Source of the DNA: Chrysochromulina tobinii
Taxonomy: Eukaryota; Haptophyta; Prymnesiales; Chrysochromulinaceae
Reading direction: 5' to 3'
DNA length: 30,289 bases
Assembly: GCA_001275005.1 (NCBI GenBank)
Contig: JWZX01003194.1
Coordinates: 1-30,289 of the forward strand
The notes under the pieces were generated by a model. That model worked only from the letters and a program-made list of their open reading frames with translations. It did no database searches and was not told the origin of the DNA. The position numbers and the translations under genes were made by a program. Positions 8,667 through 17,287 of the stretch are shown one piece after another; the first letter of the stretch is position 1; each line of letters starts with the position of its first letter.

Positions 8667-8863
8667 CTGTGAGAGTGGTGGACGCGCAGCGCGTTCGGTT
8701 CTTGGACCGCATGAATTAATAATTCACTTTTTTGTTCCAAATCCATTCTTCATTAGTGTCTGAATTACAAGCTCCGGTAGAACAAGAATCGTGGAACAAG
8801 AACCCAAATCTCGCGGAACAGAAATCAGGTACAGTACCGCGCGGTAGTTGTCGTGTCCGATTG

Positions 8864-11260
8864 ATGGGCTATCCACTGGGGATTCGGCACGCCGCGCGCA
8901 TGAGAGATCGGTCGCGCCCGCACGACAGGCGTGCTTGCCATCTCATCATGCTGCCGCTTGCGATGCTCACCATGAGCACGGCTGCTAATGCCGATGCCCT
9001 GACGGTTGGCGACCAAAGGAGCATTCGGTGGCAAACATCATGGCCGGAGCAGAACGAGGAGACCTGTGAGTACCGGTTCCACATTCTGACCGCTTTCCTT
9101 GCATGCGAATCCGCCACAAAGTACAACCAGCTCGAAGTGGGAGCAGGTTTTGGCTATTGGACAGGCACGCACCTCATGGCCCTCAGGCGTTTCAACAGGA
9201 ACCTGCTCGATCGGGTGCAAATCCACGTTGTCCATGGAACCAACACAATTGATGACTGCTTGCAGATGATTGTAGGCATGAACGGTTTCGACATCCCCAC
9301 CGAGCGTCTCTCAGCTCAGCGTGCGTTCCTTGGTGCAGTGAGGAGCGGGCCCGAATACGGCGAATGCCAGCGCAAGCAGGCGCGCTCGCCGCCGGGTGCC
9401 TGTTCATTCTACGGCGGTGGAGCAACAGCCAACAAGACGACGAATGCATGCTCAGGTAACATGGCGGACGTGCTCTCATCCATTTCGGGCGACGTGGATG
9501 TCATGGACGTCGATATCCAGGGATACGAAGGCGATGCGTTCACCCCGGAAGCGCTGCGCATCATGGATGAGCGCGTTAAGGCAGCTTTCGTTGCACCACA
9601 TGACAATCACGTCAGAATGCTCTTGCCCAATGGTGAACCAAACCCACAGCGCCATCGGGATTTGAAACTCTTTGAGACCTTCTCCACGGGTGTGTGGCGA
9701 GCTATTTGCCTGCAGCATCCAGACCCGTACGGGTGGAAGTTAGGCAGTGTGTTGGGCTGCGACGGCGTGATAGCGGCACTTAATACGAATTTCTACGACG
9801 TGGTCGACGTCAACGGCACTCATGTTCGTATCTCTCAGAAGCGATGCGGCGAGCGCGCCCTCGCCATCCCGCTGATGAACCCGTTCACTTCGTGGCCGCA
9901 CTGGAAAGAGCCCACGGTCGAGCGCGATCCACTCTACCAATTATGGGGATCGCCTTGGGCAGGCACGCTCAACCACGGCGAGGCTGTCTCCTTCATGGGT
10001 CTCAAGTTCCCCCCAAGGGTGATGCCATGGCAGTATCGAGGCCACTTTCCGTGCTCAAGACACCAGGAACAAGAGTACAAGCACAAGGCGAAGTACCTTG
10101 CGGAGCAGGAACGGGCTTTCAATGAGAGCACTCCCGAGCACCTCACTGCGCACCTCCCTGCGCGGGAAGGTTCTGCGCATGGCAGGTCTGCGCGCGAAGC
10201 TTCTGCTGTCGAAGAGGGGCCGCACTCAAAGTTGAGTACTCGTGGGCTTACTCGTGGGCTCAACAATTGCTTCGGGAGGGTGATGCGCGCACACGTCCTC
10301 AAGCCCGAGTGCATGGAGCGCCACAACTACGCACAGGGGCCGAATTGCTCGGGGCCCGTGCCGCCGCAGCCCGCTGTGTACGTCCTGCACGCGGCGCACC
10401 TGACGAGACGTCGAGTCTCTATCGAGGCCCAATTGAAACGTATGTGTGCAGCCGACGTCACGTGGGTGCTCTGCTGCACGAAGGAGCAGTACGAAACCGA
10501 GTTGACGGATCAGCAGCGGTTCTGCATACATCCTTGCGTCGCCGATAACTTTTGGAATCCCACACGCAAGCCCATCGCAAACGGGACCATCTCGCTCTGT
10601 ATGAAGCACAAGGCAGCGTACATCGACATGATGGATCGGAAGTTGCCCTCGGCCCTCGTCCTCGAGGACGACGCGCACCTGCATCCCGACCTTTGGGGCC
10701 ATCTGAACAGCGTGCGTCTGCCAGCGAATGCGACCATCTATTATGTCGGATCGTACACTCAGAATGACAACTCCTTTGGCGCGGGCCCACCTCATAGCAG
10801 GCACGCAATGCTCCCGGGACAACGTCCCACAGGATTGAGTGTGCATGAGCGCAACAATTCGCTGTGGCCGGCCATCCTGGGCGGCGTGGGCTACGTCATC
10901 TATCCTCCGGGAGCACTTGTACTCGGCGAGCGACCCATCATCGCCGGGCCTGACATAGAGCTCTCGATCGAGCCTGATACCTTTAAGATCGACTGCACCT
11001 TTGACGAAAAAGGCAGGCCCAAGTTCAGCCTGCCCGGGACGCCGGGTTTTCGAGAGTGTTCAAATCGCTGCACAGTGCGGGATGGAAGTGGTCACTCGAA
11101 GACCTTCAAGTTGGGCTCACCCAACCCTCAGTTTGGCCCCAATCGCTGGCTAGTCTGGCCCGACCGAAGCCTTGGCGGTGGGACGCATCTGAACCGTCCG
11201 AAGGAAACACTTAAGGCTCCTCTGGCTCAGATGAAACGAATGCGGCCCACTCGGCAGTGA
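8864..11260 (+). CDS. FkbM-like methyltransferase / GT25-like glycosyltransferase fusion
   Basis: The first in-frame ATG is at 8864 (798 residues). ATGs at 8900 and 8948 are alternatives, and all keep the hydrophobic segment at residues 28-43 that acts as signal anchor, so the enzyme likely faces the ER/Golgi lumen. Residues about 65-300 resemble FkbM-family SAM methyltransferases: LEVGAGFGYW (90-99, SAM binding) and DVDIQGYEGDAF (215-226). After a linker, residues about 504-716 resemble glycosyltransferase family 25: YVLHAAHLTRRRVSIEAQL (506-524) and ALVLEDDAHLHPDLW (597-611), whose acidic motif binds metal and nucleotide sugar. Several NxS/T sites are present. The likely role is making and capping a glycan on secreted or surface material. 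Order MT then GT in one chain is unusual. Repeats B flank the gene. Confidence 0.8.
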   Translation: MGYPLGIRHAARMRDRSRPHDRRACHLIMLPLAMLTMSTAANADALTVGDQRSIRWQTSWPEQNEETCEYRFHILTAFLACESATKYNQLEVGAGFGYWTGTHLMALRRFNRNLLDRVQIHVVHGTNTIDDCLQMIVGMNGFDIPTERLSAQRAFLGAVRSGPEYGECQRKQARSPPGACSFYGGGATANKTTNACSGNMADVLSSISGDVDVMDVDIQGYEGDAFTPEALRIMDERVKAAFVAPHDNHVRMLLPNGEPNPQRHRDLKLFETFSTGVWRAICLQHPDPYGWKLGSVLGCDGVIAALNTNFYDVVDVNGTHVRISQKRCGERALAIPLMNPFTSWPHWKEPTVERDPLYQLWGSPWAGTLNHGEAVSFMGLKFPPRVMPWQYRGHFPCSRHQEQEYKHKAKYLAEQERAFNESTPEHLTAHLPAREGSAHGRSAREASAVEEGPHSKLSTRGLTRGLNNCFGRVMRAHVLKPECMERHNYAQGPNCSGPVPPQPAVYVLHAAHLTRRRVSIEAQLKRMCAADVTWVLCCTKEQYETELTDQQRFCIHPCVADNFWNPTRKPIANGTISLCMKHKAAYIDMMDRKLPSALVLEDDAHLHPDLWGHLNSVRLPANATIYYVGSYTQNDNSFGAGPPHSRHAMLPGQRPTGLSVHERNNSLWPAILGGVGYVIYPPGALVLGERPIIAGPDIELSIEPDTFKIDCTFDEKGRPKFSLPGTPGFRECSNRCTVRDGSGHSKTFKLGSPNPQFGPNRWLVWPDRSLGGGTHLNRPKETLKAPLAQMKRMRPTRQ

Positions 11261-11654
11261 CCGGGCTCATGCCCGCCAGACGGCCCCTACCGTCATTTGT
11301 TAATGTGTGCCCCCTGTGTCTGGCCCTAGCCCCGGCTTGATGCGGCCCCCGGTGCGTGGCACCGCGCCCCGATTTCCTAATCGGGCGCGCGCTCGCTTCC
11401 CCTGACGTAATATGTGGGCAAGGGTATGTGGGACTGACTCACGGTGTCGATGTCTACAGTGACTGCCGACAGTGCCCCCCGACAGCCGATCTGTCGTTTT
11501 ACTGTTTCTCGACCCCCCGTTCCGCTTGTCGTTTCATCTGTGGGTGTCGCGTTAGTGTCGCGTTGTACCGGTTTGTGGTCTTCGTTCCCTGTGGGAGTCT
11601 CCGAGGCAGCCCCGTGGTCTTCGGAGTGGTCTCGTGTGCGAAGCGCCGCGAGTC

Positions 11655-11792
11655 GCGGCAGAGGGGGCCGGGCGATAACGGCGGCCTTTTGGCCGTCTGA
11701 ACACACGTAATTAAAGGTACTCCTCTCCATGTGAGTCGGAACGACGTCGAGTTGGTTTCGGGCGAGGCCGCGAGGCCGAGGGGAATTGCGAA
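11655..11792 (+). repeat. Repeat B, copy 2 (body)
   Basis: Homologous to 8174-8321 across GCGGCAGAGGG, TACTCCTCTCCAT, GAGTCGGAA and the long block ending GGGGAATTGCGAA. The tail that follows immediately in copy 1 is missing here and reappears at 12227. Confidence 0.75.
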
Positions 11793-12226
11793 CTCCTTGT
11801 ACCTTGAACATCACCATCTTCAGTCGCCGTGCTACTCGAGACTGAGTAAAGATGAAGGGAAAGAAGCCTCACGGTCACGCTCGCCACCCCTAATCGGCGA
11901 TCGCCCCTTCTGGCCTTCAAAAACTCCTCGACCGCGCTCGTTGGCGCGGCGACAACTGGGCAACTGTTCGGGTGCGCTGGCGTCTAGCTGGCGTCGCGCG
12001 TAGTGATGGTGCTGCGCTCACGCACAGACGCTTTCGGACAAGGACCCGCCACCCATTGCCACCACCTGGGCCGCCACCGTCCCCATCAATCCGACTGGGC
12101 GCCCAAGGTTTGTGTACAGAAGGTTTAAATCCCTACAATGTATGTCCCACAATGTACATGTATGTGTCAAGCACATTTTTCTAGGATTCCTTCACAGCCA
12201 ATGTTTATACATGTAGGTCGACACCC

Positions 12227-12247
12227 TTCACAGGAACAAGCGCCTGC
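12227..12247 (+). repeat. Repeat B tail, displaced
   Basis: These 21 bases are identical to 8322-8342. They lie 434 bases after the repeat B copy 2 body and end 8 bases before the ATG at 12256, so repeat sequence forms the immediate leader of the transporter gene. Confidence 0.75.
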
Positions 12248-12255
12248 CTTCAATC

Positions 12256-13646
12256 ATGCCGAGCCGCCTCGTGGTTTTCGCCACCATGATGGTCGTGTCT
12301 AACACTTTGCTTACGCCGATCACACGCGAGATCTACGCAACAAAGGCGCACGACCGCTCCGGAAAACTCCGCAGCTTCTCCAATCCGTTCTTCCTCGAGT
12401 ACGTAATGTTTCTTGCGATGGCTTGTGTTGGTCTTGTTGACGTTGCCATTCACTGCCGGAGACGCAAAGTTCGAACATCGCTCGTCCAGGCCGATCTGCC
12501 TGGCACACCGATGCTGATCGCATCAGACGCCACTCCTCTCAAGACACCAGGAACGCGCCTCAGGCGGGAGCTTCTGCTGCTCATCATACCAGCAGCGCTC
12601 GATTTCCTTGGGAGTTGGCTCATCTTCGCAGGGCTGCTGTGGGTGCCTGCATCGGCCGAGACGATGTTGGCCTCAGCTGGCACTGTCTTCAATGCACTGA
12701 TCCGTTGGTTGTTCCTCAAAAAGCCTCTAAGACGCAAGGAAGTGTTCGCCATTGCGGTGCTGACGTGCGGCTGCACCCTGATCGGCCTGTCACAGCTTCT
12801 CGAATCTAAGGCCAGCTCCATCGGCTTGTCCAACACCCTACTCATCGGAGTAGGGCTCTGCCTCTGCGCCGAGCTTGCCATGGCTGCGGAGAACTCGGTA
12901 GGCGAGGTACTTTTGCAGCAGAGCGAGCTCTCTACGTATGCCTCCGTCGGCGCGATGGGCATGTACGGAGTGGTCGCCTACGTGCCAATCTTTGCTGTGC
13001 TCGCCGCGACGCCGAATCCGCCGGTAATCCGCCGGCACTTCTTCCAACGTGTTGAACCTTATCCACGTCCACTGCCCTGCAGCGCTTCATTGAACCTCGC
13101 ATAGCCTTCGAAGACCTCCTTGAGCTCCTTGAGCTCATGGCTGCTCAGCTCTCGTGGGTGCCTGCGTGCATGTAGGCCCTGTGCAACGTGTCTGCTATCT
13201 GGCACGAGGACATTCGTGACGACATGCACATGCTCTCCGACTCGGCCGAGCTTTGGATCTTGATCGGCGTGGCCTTCGTGTGCCTCTTCTTCTACAACAT
13301 CGGGCTCTTCGGGGTTTGTGAGCATGGCTCTGCCTTGCAGTCCGCCGTTCTCAACTTGCTTGTGGCGCCGCTCGTGTGGCTGATCGACATGTCGCTTTAC
13401 TGGACGGGACACGGCCGCATGGGCACAGCCGAGAGATGGCATGAGTTGAGCTGGTTGCAGCTCGTCGGCTTTGGTCTGGTCATCATGGGGACGGTGATCT
13501 TCCATTACGCCGATGGCGACGGGGATATCCATTCCAACGTCCGCGACTCCGCGACAGCTCACGACGAGGGCGTGTCGCCTCTGCTGATAGTGTCTCGCAC
13601 AGCGAGGGACGTGGTCGACGCGCCGCGCTCACAGGGTCGAGGGTGA
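12256..13646 (+). CDS. SLC35F6-like drug/metabolite-superfamily transporter, two exons
   Basis: Exon 1 is 12256-13023 (256 codons) and exon 2 is 13176-13646. Joining them in phase 0 gives about 412 residues with roughly ten membrane segments, the usual size for this family. Family features in order: an N-terminal segment followed by KAHDRSGKLRSFSNPFFLEYVMF, the ALDFLGSWLIFAGLLWVPAS segment, AETMLASAGTVFNALIRWLFL, then GAMGMYGVVAYVPIF before the junction, and WHEDIRDDMHML plus ALQSAVLNLLVAPLVWLID after it, like human SLC35F6. This group sits in lysosomal or Golgi-type membranes, and the substrate is unknown. The C-terminal ~35 residues after HYADGDGDIH are hydrophilic. Repeat B tail abuts the start codon. 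Confidence 0.83.
13024..13175 (+). other. Predicted 152-nt intron in the SLC35F6-like gene
   Basis: Donor CCG|GTAATC and acceptor GCATGTAG|GCCC are both phase 0. An in-frame TAG at 13173-13175 excludes earlier acceptors in the exon 2 frame. Joining restores the expected loop between the membrane segments. Confidence 0.65.
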
Positions 13647-14472
13647 AGCGAGCTCCCGACAGCTGTACAGGCCCGTATCCTCTACTCTCCGGGCTCCGGC
13701 CCCTCCGGTGCATTGATAGTAGAGTCAGCCGACAATCATCTCGACTGGCCACACGACAGGGAGATTCTCGTCGCCGACGAGAGCTGGGAGACCCGGCAGG
13801 CCGGCAGGATTGGACGAGCGGAGGGTGCGTTGCGCTCGCGGCGAAATCATTGTCCTCCTACGTGTATAGGGCCAAATCAAGGGCCAAACCCAAAGAGCCA
13901 AGGGCCTTGCTAGTAGCTGTGTGTAGTTGTAGTGCCGAGTAGAGAATCAAGCCTTGGCGGAAACCGAACACAACACGTGTGCGGTTCCCATTCGGGGTGC
14001 GCAGCGCACTGCGCAGACGAGGTTATGATAACGCTTGGCAAGCGAACGGACGTCCGAAATTCCCTCACGACTCACCGGCGCGCACGTCACGACTCACGTC
14101 TCAGTGTCGCTCGGTGCATCCAACGTCTCAGCGGCACCGCACGTCACGTGCGTCATTGGGTCATATCGCGGCTTACGCAAGTCACTAAGGATTAATTATG
14201 ATGGAGTCTGAATACGTGTTCTCAGGTGAAACCCGCTTTTCGCGAAACGCCACATTATAACATCGGATGACGCCCACCCGCACCTGCCACAACGCACAAG
14301 CCGCCGACAGCCAGGCCGCCGTCGCACCTTCTACATCCCCAGGTCTTGTAGCTCTGGTACACGACACTACGACTTGTTCATCCGTCGACTCTGCCGACTG
14401 AACCTCGCCTGCCCTCACCGCTCTGAACTCGCGCATGGAGAGAAAGTGCGCGTGCCAACGGCTGCGTGCTCA
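13647..14472. other. Convergent intergenic spacer
   Basis: Lies between the 3' ends of the SLC35F6-like gene (+) and the PhnZ-PhnY fusion (-). Only short ORFs of no recognisable kind are seen. Around 14080-14150 there are several ACGTCACG/ACGTCTCA-like short repeats. No RNA gene was recognised. Confidence 0.5.
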
Positions 14473-16264
14473 CTAGTGGAATTCAGTCCATTCAGGCAGC
14501 ACGCCAGCTGGCACGATGACGGGATCACCTGTGTGGAATTCATTGGCACGGCCGCCACACTTGGCAGAGCCGTCTTTGCGTCGCCCGTTGGCCTCGGCCT
14601 CATAGTACTCCTTGCGCAAGTCGCGCGGCGTCGTCTCGTTGCCGTAATAGATTGCGAAGAGGGCCCGGCGCCACGTGTTACTGGTGTTCTTTGCGCTCCT
14701 GTGTGGCATGAAGTTGTCATAGATGAGCACGTCGCCCTTGTCGAGCTCGATAGGATGAAACGGGCCCATGTCCGAGCAGGTCCACTTGCCATCGTCGTCC
14801 CTGTGCTGCAGCCAACCCTCTTTGCGTTGCCACGTCTCCCAACCGACCTCGGGGCACCCGTTGGCAAGTGTCATCGCGTCCACGGCCACCATACACACGT
14901 ACGCGATGAAGCCGCGCTTCTCGGGCGACTCGTACTGCGGCACACCCAGCCCGCGGTAGCCGTCCTGGTGCTGCGCGTACCCGCCACCGCCCGGGGCCTT
15001 GTAGTTGAGCTTGTCCTTGTACAGAGCGACTGCCTCACCGGCGAGGAGTCGCACGACTGCTTGCAGTGGCGAGTCGGGGCCGCGCAAGAAGGCGTTGAGC
15101 CCCGGGTGGTGGTCGGCGTAGGCCTCGGTGCGGCTTGGCACCGTCTTGCCGTCGACGTCCTTCTCCCATGTGTGGAACGGGCCGTTGACGCACACGCCGT
15201 CATACGGCAGCTTGGGCACCTCGTGAGCGAACCGGCCAAGCTGCTCAGCAGTGGACGCACCGAGCCACTCCTCGCAGCGCAGCACCACATAGCCCTTCTC
15301 GTGCCACTGCGCGAGCAGCTCCGTCGCGCGCGGCGAACGCAGGCACTTCTGTGCCGGGATGGGCGGCGCCCACAGCCTCGCACGCTTCCCGCAGTCATCC
15401 TTGTCCTCCTCATTGGCCTCGGGCGGCGGCGTCGTGAAGCCGGTGATGGTGTTGCCCTTGCGCGAGTACGTGGCGAAGGCCGCGCACTCGGCCGCCGTCG
15501 AGGGGCCGCGCACGATGCATGCCTTGACCATCTCTTCGTAGTGGTCGAGGTCCTCAACGGGCCAGTGGGGTTCCTTTGCCCCTTCGTCCCACCGGCGCAT
15601 CTCGACGCACGTGCCGAACATAGGGTCACGCTCAAAGATGGCGGCCTCCTCGGCATTCATCGGTCCTCCCTGGAACTCGAGCGTGCGTTGCGAGCCCTTG
15701 CTCAGCTTATCGTGATAGTCGGCCTCCTTGAAGCACAAGAAGCGCTTTGCGAGCACGTGTCCTTCGGTGATGTGCGCCACCGTCTCGTCGAAACCCTTCA
15801 TGCGCAGCCACGTGCTGCCGATGACGTCGTGCTGGGCGCGCAACTGCGATTCATCGGCGCCCTCGGGGATCTCACAGTGCGACAGGATGCCGAGCTTCTC
15901 GGCGATGCAGCCCTTCTCGGGAGCCTGCAACGAGATGGACGCAGCCCTCTCGCCGTTGCTGATCATGGATCGCTCCGAGTTTGGAATCTGCGAGGCTCGG
16001 ATCGTGGCGCGTCAGCGAGCGAGAGCACCCGGGGATGCGCACTCGTGGTTTTTATGACGCCGCGCTCACCTCGCGTGCGAGCTTCCAGCCGATGTCATGC
16101 AGAAGTGCGCCCACAATGACTTCCTTGGGTGCACCTGCCATGGCCGCCTGCTTGGCCGCCTGCAGCCCGTGAATGCGCTGCGAAAGCGTGCCGTACGAGG
16201 AGCCGTCATCGTAAAAGTCGCACAACTCTGACCAGACCGAGGCCTTGTGCTCCGCGGTGGCCAT
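14473..16264 (-). CDS. Fused PhnZ-type HD oxygenase and PhnY-type 2-oxoglutarate oxygenase
   Basis: Exon 1 is 16264-16070 (65 codons) and exon 2 is 15987-14473, giving 569 residues. Residues 1-200 are a PhnZ-like HD domain, a di-iron oxygenase that cleaves the C-P bond of 1-hydroxy-2-aminoethylphosphonate to glycine and phosphate. Ligands visible: H32, H56-D57 (LLHDIGW), H118, H142 (EGHVLAKRFLC) and D199 (RRWDEGAK), plus the family motif TLEFQGGPM. Residues about 285-520 are a PhyH-fold Fe(II)/2-oxoglutarate oxygenase like PhnY, which makes that hydroxylated intermediate: YKDKLNYKAPGGGGYAQHQDG (H405, D407), MPHRSAKN (H494) and R505. Domain order is the reverse of reaction order. A ~85-residue linker joins them. 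No presequence is obvious, so it is probably cytosolic. Substrate is inferred. The gene is divergent from Dim1/Dib1. Confidence 0.85.
15988..16069 (-). other. Predicted 82-nt intron in the PhnZ-PhnY fusion (alternative acceptor at 15925)
   Basis: Donor is CGCGAG|GTGAGC. Two acceptors keep phase 0: TCGCAG|ATTCC (exon 2 from 15987) and CTCGTTGCAG|GCTCC (exon 2 from 15924, intron 145 nt). The second has the better pyrimidine tract and would give 548 residues. Without splicing the HD domain is cut by the TAA at 16054-16052. Confidence 0.65.
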
Positions 16265-16531
16265 GGGTGATGAAAGCGGCGACGCGCCGATGCCGCAGCC
16301 CGACGGGAGCGCCGAATGCCGACGGCGCCGAATTGGGATAAGTTTTTTGTGCGAATTCTACAGAACACGTAGTTTGCGTAATGAGCGGGGGTCGGACACA
16401 TTGACCTGCTTGACATGGCGCGGCGAACACGGGGGGTGAAAACGCGTGTCGACGTAGGAGAGCGCCGGTCGGGTGACCGCCATTGCAAGCGCAGTCGTAG
16501 TCCATCGCCACCAGGGGTTCAGCAGTGCGCC
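16265..16531. promoter_or_regulatory. Divergent promoter region, PhnZ-PhnY fusion and Dim1/Dib1
   Basis: A 267-bp region between two divergent start codons. It must serve a housekeeping splicing gene on one side and the fusion gene on the other. No recognisable TATA or phosphate-response motif was seen. Confidence 0.4.
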
Positions 16532-16960
16532 ATGAGCTATCTCATGCCGCACCTCAACACCGGGTGGGCGGTCGACCAAGCCATCCTCTCAGAGGAGGAT
16601 CGGGTCGTAGTCCTCCGCTTTGGGCACGACTACGACCCCACCTGCATGCAGATGGACGAGGTGCTCTACGGGATCGCCGAGCTAGTCAAGAACTATGCCG
16701 TCATCTACCTCGTCGACATTAGCGAGGTACCCGACTTCAACACGATGTACGAGCTCTACGACCCGTGCACCGTGATGTTCTTCTTCCGCAACAAGCACAT
16801 CATGATTGACCTTGGCACCGGCAACAACAACAAGATCAATTGGGCCATCCCAGACAAGCAGGAGATGATCGACATCGTTGAGACGATCTACCGCGGCGCG
16901 CGCAAGGGCCGCGGCCTCGTCGTGTCACCCAAGGACTACAGCACCAAGTATCGTTACTAG
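16532..16960 (+). CDS. DIM1: Dim1/Dib1 (TXNL4A) U5 snRNP thioredoxin-like protein
   Basis: The 142-residue product has the exact length of this family and begins MSYLMPHLNTGWAVDQAIL. It includes VVLRFGHDYDPTCMQMDEVL, VDISEVPDFNTMYELYDP, VMFFFRNKHIMIDLGTGNNNKINW and ends STKYRY. It adopts a thioredoxin fold without the redox CXXC and is a core part of the U5 and tri-snRNP, needed for pre-mRNA splicing in the nucleus. An upstream in-frame ATG at 16415 would add 39 basic residues absent from the family, so 16532 is preferred. No intron in the coding region. It is the clearest marker that this is a eukaryotic nuclear genome. Confidence 0.97.
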   Translation: MSYLMPHLNTGWAVDQAILSEEDRVVVLRFGHDYDPTCMQMDEVLYGIAELVKNYAVIYLVDISEVPDFNTMYELYDPCTVMFFFRNKHIMIDLGTGNNNKINWAIPDKQEMIDIVETIYRGARKGRGLVVSPKDYSTKYRY

Positions 16961-17287
16961 AGAGAGCGCGCGCAGCGCGACGTCGAGAGGCAGAGGGCCG
17001 CTAGGGCCTTCGCTTAGTATGATGGCAAAGTACGAATGTCCCACACTGCCACACACACGGCCATCTACCCATCTCTTAGGGTCGGGCCTTATATCGTTAT
17101 ATCGTCGCCATAGCCGCGAGCGAGCCGAGACAACGATAAAGGTCACCCCGGCCGAGCGAAAAACGCACAGCTGATCTCTCCGTCCTCCCCTTCCGAGCAA
17201 GGAGGAGGCGGTGAGGGAGGGGGCAGGCGAGGCCATGATCCCTCCGGCTGGCGTTCACCTGGATCCTGCGTTCGGCCATTCGGCTTC
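16961..17287. other. Convergent spacer
   Basis: Lies between the 3' ends of Dim1/Dib1 (+) and the nucleotide-sugar transporter (-). A TATATCGTTATATCGT near 17090-17105 is noted. No gene seen. Confidence 0.5.

Larger units (their letters stand above)
7995..8863. other. Intergenic mosaic: repeat B copy 1 and repeat A copy 2
   Basis: No convincing gene is seen. The stretch contains repeat B copy 1 (8174-8342), a TATAAAG at about 8361-8367, and repeat A copy 2 (8597-8666). The reading frame of the following gene is open from a TTG at 8732 but has no ATG before 8864. Confidence 0.55.
11261..12255. other. Intergenic mosaic: repeat B copy 2, split
   Basis: No gene is supported. It contains the body of repeat B copy 2 (11655-11792), about 434 bases of unrelated sequence with ATGTACATGTATG-like tracts near 12137-12170, and the displaced tail of repeat B (12227-12247), ending 8 bases before the transporter ATG. 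Confidence 0.6.

Noticed and set aside
13024-13187. Frameshift or pseudogene in the SLC35F6-like transporter.
   Set aside because: A phase-0 GT-AG intron joins the two halves and restores the family pattern.
14374-16119. A 581-codon plus-strand open frame.
   Set aside because: It lies antisense to the PhnZ-PhnY gene, which has clear motifs. The open frame follows from high GC in codon third positions.
14473-16264. Bacterial contamination as the source of the PhnZ-PhnY gene.
   Set aside because: It needs an intron to restore the HD domain, shares composition with its neighbours, and sits 267 bases from a Dim1/Dib1 gene.
16415-16531. A 39-residue upstream extension of the Dim1/Dib1 gene.
   Set aside because: The family begins at MSYxxPHL and is 142 residues long, so the start at 16532 fits exactly.
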